Assembly (NCBI RefSeq): GCF_023806465.1
Contig: NZ_JAMSLS010000001.1
Coordinates: 62,001 to 126,000 of the forward strand
Origin: Thermomicrobium sp. CFH 73360
GTDB taxonomy: Bacteria; Chloroflexota; Chloroflexia; Thermomicrobiales; Thermomicrobiaceae
Reading direction: 5' to 3'
DNA length: 64,000 nucleotides
Both the position numbers and the translations under genes were made by a program. Below, piece by piece: positions 61,816 through 64,000 of the stretch. The notes under the pieces are model-generated. The model was not told the origin of the DNA and did no database searches. It saw only the letters and a program-made list of their open reading frames with translations. Position 1 is the first letter of the stretch. Every line of letters starts with the position of its first letter.

Positions 61816-63102
61816 TCACCCCCGCACGACCTCTCGGAGCGCCTCTCCTGCTGCTGCAACCGTCCGGTCCACGTCAGCCTCCTCGTGCGCAAGCGAGAGG
61901 AACCATGCTTCGAACTGCGACGGCGGCAACAAGATGCCCCGCTTCCGCATCGCTCGGTGGAAAGCCGCGAAACGCGCTGTGTCCGCTGCCTCGGCCTGCC
62001 GCGCGTTAGTGACCGGCGCTTCAGTGAAAAACAACGTGAGCATCGACCCGACTCGTTGCACCACAGCGGGCACACCGGCCAGACGCACAGCCTCACGCAA
62101 GCCACGCTCCAGGCGTGCACCAAGCTCCTCGAGCCGCTCGTAAGCTCCCGGCTGACGCGCGAGCTCCAACGTCGCCAGCCCGGCCGCCATCGTGAGCGGA
62201 TTTCCGGATAAGGTGCCCGCCTGATACACCGGTCCACTTGGTGCAACTTGCGCCATCAGATCGCGTCGCCCACCATACGCCCCAACGGGTAGTCCACCCC
62301 CAATCACCTTGCCAAAGCAGGTGAGATCCGGTTCAACGCCGTACTTGCCTTGCGCGCCGTTCCATCCAATCCGAAAGCCTGTGATGACTTCATCAAAAAT
62401 AAGGAGAGCGCCGCTTCCTTTGGTCAAGTCGCGCAAGCGCTGCAAGAATCCGGGAACCGGTGGTACCACGCCCATGTTCCCAGCGACCGGCTCAACGATG
62501 ACCGCGGCAATCTGCTCACCGTACCGCGCGAACGCTTCCTCGGCCGCTGCGACATCGTTGTACGGCAGGACCAGCGTCTCGCGTGCTGTTCCACTGGTCA
62601 CACCGGGAGTACCGGGAATACCAAATGTCAGGATTCCCGAGCCAGCAGCAACCAAGAGTGCATCGACATGGCCGTGATAGCAGCCGGCAAACTTGAGAAT
62701 CAACGACCGGCCAGTGACTGCTCGCGCCAAGCGAATGGCACTCATGGTCGCTTCGGTCCCCGAGTTGACGAAGCGAACGAGCTCCACTGACGGCACCGCC
62801 TCGACGATCGTGCGAGCCAGTTCAACCTCCTGCGGAGTCGGCAAGCCAAAGCTCGTGCCATTCTGCGCCGCTTCCGTAATTCGCGCGACAACATGGGGAT
62901 GCGCATGCCCTGCAAAGAGCGCTCCCCACGAACAGATGAAATCGAGGTACCGTTGTCCATCAGCGTCGATAAGGTATGCCCCCTCTCCACGGACGATGAA
63001 GAGTGGATCGTCTGCGACAGCCCGAAAGGCACGCACGGGACTGTTCACACCCCCAGGAAGATATCGCTGCGCCGTCTCCCAGAGGATGCTTGATCGCGTC
63101 AT
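61816..63102 (-). CDS. hemL: glutamate-1-semialdehyde 2,1-aminomutase
   Basis: Converts glutamate-1-semialdehyde to 5-aminolevulinate with pyridoxamine/pyridoxal phosphate. Features: YLPGGVNSPVRAF near the start, SGTEATMSAIRLAR (phosphate site), FAGCYHGH, LIFDEVITGFR and the PLP lysine in LTCFGKVIGGGLPVGAYGG. 428 residues from the ATG ending at 63102, with GAGGGG 7 nt upstream. Downstream of hemB and followed by hemA with a 3-nt spacing, giving the hemB-hemL-hemA operon. Confidence 0.95.
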   Translation of the reverse strand: MTRSSILWETAQRYLPGGVNSPVRAFRAVADDPLFIVRGEGAYLIDADGQRYLDFICSWGALFAGHAHPHVVARITEAAQNGTSFGLPTPQEVELARTIVEAVPSVELVRFVNSGTEATMSAIRLARAVTGRSLILKFAGCYHGHVDALLVAAGSGILTFGIPGTPGVTSGTARETLVLPYNDVAAAEEAFARYGEQIAAVIVEPVAGNMGVVPPVPGFLQRLRDLTKGSGALLIFDEVITGFRIGWNGAQGKYGVEPDLTCFGKVIGGGLPVGAYGGRRDLMAQVAPSGPVYQAGTLSGNPLTMAAGLATLELARQPGAYERLEELGARLERGLREAVRLAGVPAVVQRVGSMLTLFFTEAPVTNARQAEAADTARFAAFHRAMRKRGILLPPSQFEAWFLSLAHEEADVDRTVAAAGEALREVVRG

Positions 63103-63118
63103 CGGCTTCCCCTCTCGA

Positions 63119-64000
63119 TCACTCAGCAAGAGCACGTGCAGGCGCCATACTGATCTGCCCTTCGCGGAGCCAGCGTGCAACGTCCTTCGCGTGATAGGTG
63201 ATGATCATCTGCGCGCCAGCGCGGCGAATGCCGGTCAAAATCTCGACGACGACACGCTGCTCATCGATCCAGCCATTGCGCGCCGCCGCCTTGACCATCG
63301 CATACTCACCACTCACGTTATAGGCCGCAATTGGCACGTCAAAGCGCTCTCGCGCTGCAGAAACGACATCAAGGTAGGCAAGCGCCGGCTTCACGATGAT
63401 TGCATCCGCGCCTTCCTCGAGATCCGTTGCAATCTCGCGCAGCGCTTCGCGCCGGTTCCCCGGATCCATCTGATGCGATCGGCGGTCACCAAACGCCGGT
63501 GCAGATTCGGCCGCTTCTCGGAACGGCCCGTAGAACGCCGACGCGTATTTGGCAGCGTAGGAAAGAATCGGGATTTCCGAAAACCCAGCCTGGTCGAGTG
63601 CACGCCGGATCGCGCGTACGCGACCGTCCATCATATCGGACGGCGCAACCATGTCAGCACCAGCCTCGGCATGCGAAACAGCGGTCCGTGCCAAAAGCTC
63701 GAGCGTAGCATCGTTGAGAATGTGCCCATCGCGAACGATCCCGCAGTGCCCATGGGACGTATATTCGCAGTTGCAGACGTCTGTGATGACAACCAACTCC
63801 GGCGCGACCCGCTTCAACTCCCGGACCGCCCGCTGCACAATGCCATCCGGATCGTATGCCTCGCTCGCGAGTTCGTCCTTGCGAGCTGGGATACCGAAGA
63901 GAAGAACGGCAACGATCCCAAGTTCCAGAAGTTCCTCGGCCTCGCGCCCCAACTGATCTACGCTCAGCTGGTAGACACCAGGCATCGAGTTCACCTCTCG
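63119..64000 (-). CDS. hemB: delta-aminolevulinic acid dehydratase (porphobilinogen synthase), 5' end beyond window
   Basis: Condenses two 5-aminolevulinate into porphobilinogen. The frame reads to the window edge with [11 protein letters not shown] as the visible N-terminus, so about 35 residues are missing. Zinc-site cysteines are in [16 protein letters not shown], Schiff-base lysines are in [14 protein letters not shown] and [13 protein letters not shown], and [16 protein letters not shown] is also conserved. The Cys-rich site indicates the Zn-dependent type. First gene of hemB-hemL-hemA, 16 nt upstream of hemL. Confidence 0.95.
   Translation of the reverse strand, partial: REVNSMPGVYQLSVDQLGREAEELLELGIVAVLLFGIPARKDELASEAYDPDGIVQRAVRELKRVAPELVVITDVCNCEYTSHGHCGIVRDGHILNDATLELLARTAVSHAEAGADMVAPSDMMDGRVRAIRRALDQAGFSEIPILSYAAKYASAFYGPFREAAESAPAFGDRRSHQMDPGNRREALREIATDLEEGADAIIVKPALAYLDVVSAARERFDVPIAAYNVSGEYAMVKAAARNGWIDEQRVVVEILTGIRRAGAQMIITYHAKDVARWLREGQISMAPARALAE

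Noticed and set aside
1-64000. tRNA, rRNA, CRISPR, insertion sequence or prophage
   Set aside because: I saw no T-loop motif with matching arms, no direct repeat array with spacers, no transposase or integrase and no phage genes. A tRNAscan or Rfam run would be the decisive test for RNA genes.

Overview
The window is about 64 kb of GC-rich bacterial chromosome (about 60% GC by eye). Gene density is high, genes are short-spaced, and RNA-polymerase sigma-A-like promoters are recognisable. Gene content and protein style (IleRS2-type isoleucyl-tRNA synthetase behind a T-box, DUF6391, DUF4349, YidC without a periplasmic domain, VC_2705-type symporter) suggest a Chloroflexota bacterium, probably of the Thermomicrobia (Thermomicrobium/Sphaerobacter relatives). 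That placement is inference from gene content; no rRNA or tRNA gene was seen. Both window edges cut a gene: an M20 peptidase at the left and hemB at the right.

Layout. 1-5.2 kb: M20 metallopeptidase (cut), a DUF4349 lipoprotein, a MarR-regulated ABC exporter (marR, ATPase and permease overlapping) and a DUF6391 membrane protein. 5.2-11.1 kb: mnmA, moaC, an orphan small gene with a near-consensus promoter, a class III aminotransferase, greA, a YbaK-type deacylase and a PfkB-type kinase. 11.1-13.7 kb: the classical rpmH-rnpA-yidD-yidC-jag operon, where three genes use GTG or TTG starts. 13.7-20.6 kb: a serine hydrolase, a 1247-residue GAF/HD-GYP signalling protein, a DUF1624-like membrane acyltransferase and an MFS carrier. 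20.6-27.8 kb: an isoleucine T-box leader and ileS, whose product carries altered class I signature motifs; then a methyltransferase, a metal-dependent hydrolase and a phosphofructokinase-like protein. 27.9-29.4 kb: an ABM-domain protein and an Asp/Glu racemase family member. 29.4-33.1 kb: a tightly packed operon of YtkA-like exported proteins, a NosR/CcoG-like membrane ferredoxin and SCO1, probably for copper delivery or cytochrome-oxidase assembly. 33.1-41.8 kb: another aminotransferase, then nitrogen assimilation: gltB with a long structured leader, and an amt-glnK pair with an atypical PII T-loop. 42.5-46.4 kb: MFS carrier and mutS. 46.6-54.1 kb: an acetate uptake and activation cluster (DUF4212, VC_2705 symporter, yggT, DEDDh exonuclease, cNMP/CBS/nucleotidyltransferase protein, acs), with face-to-face promoters between the regulator and acs. 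54.6-60.5 kb: penicillin-acylase family protein, a polytopic membrane protein and a glycosyltransferase with an N-terminal MshEN-like domain. 60.6-64 kb: hemA-hemL-hemB.

The most noteworthy items are: IleRS with GVHH in place of HIGH and EMHKS in place of KMSKS, behind a T-box; the gltB leader with a 40-codon uORF whose stop lies in the first of two tandem hairpins; a GlnK lacking Tyr51 and Gln39; the YtkA/ferredoxin/SCO operon with unusual in-frame and out-of-frame ORF junctions; and the overlapping acs promoters. No CRISPR array, insertion sequence, prophage or rRNA/tRNA gene was recognised.
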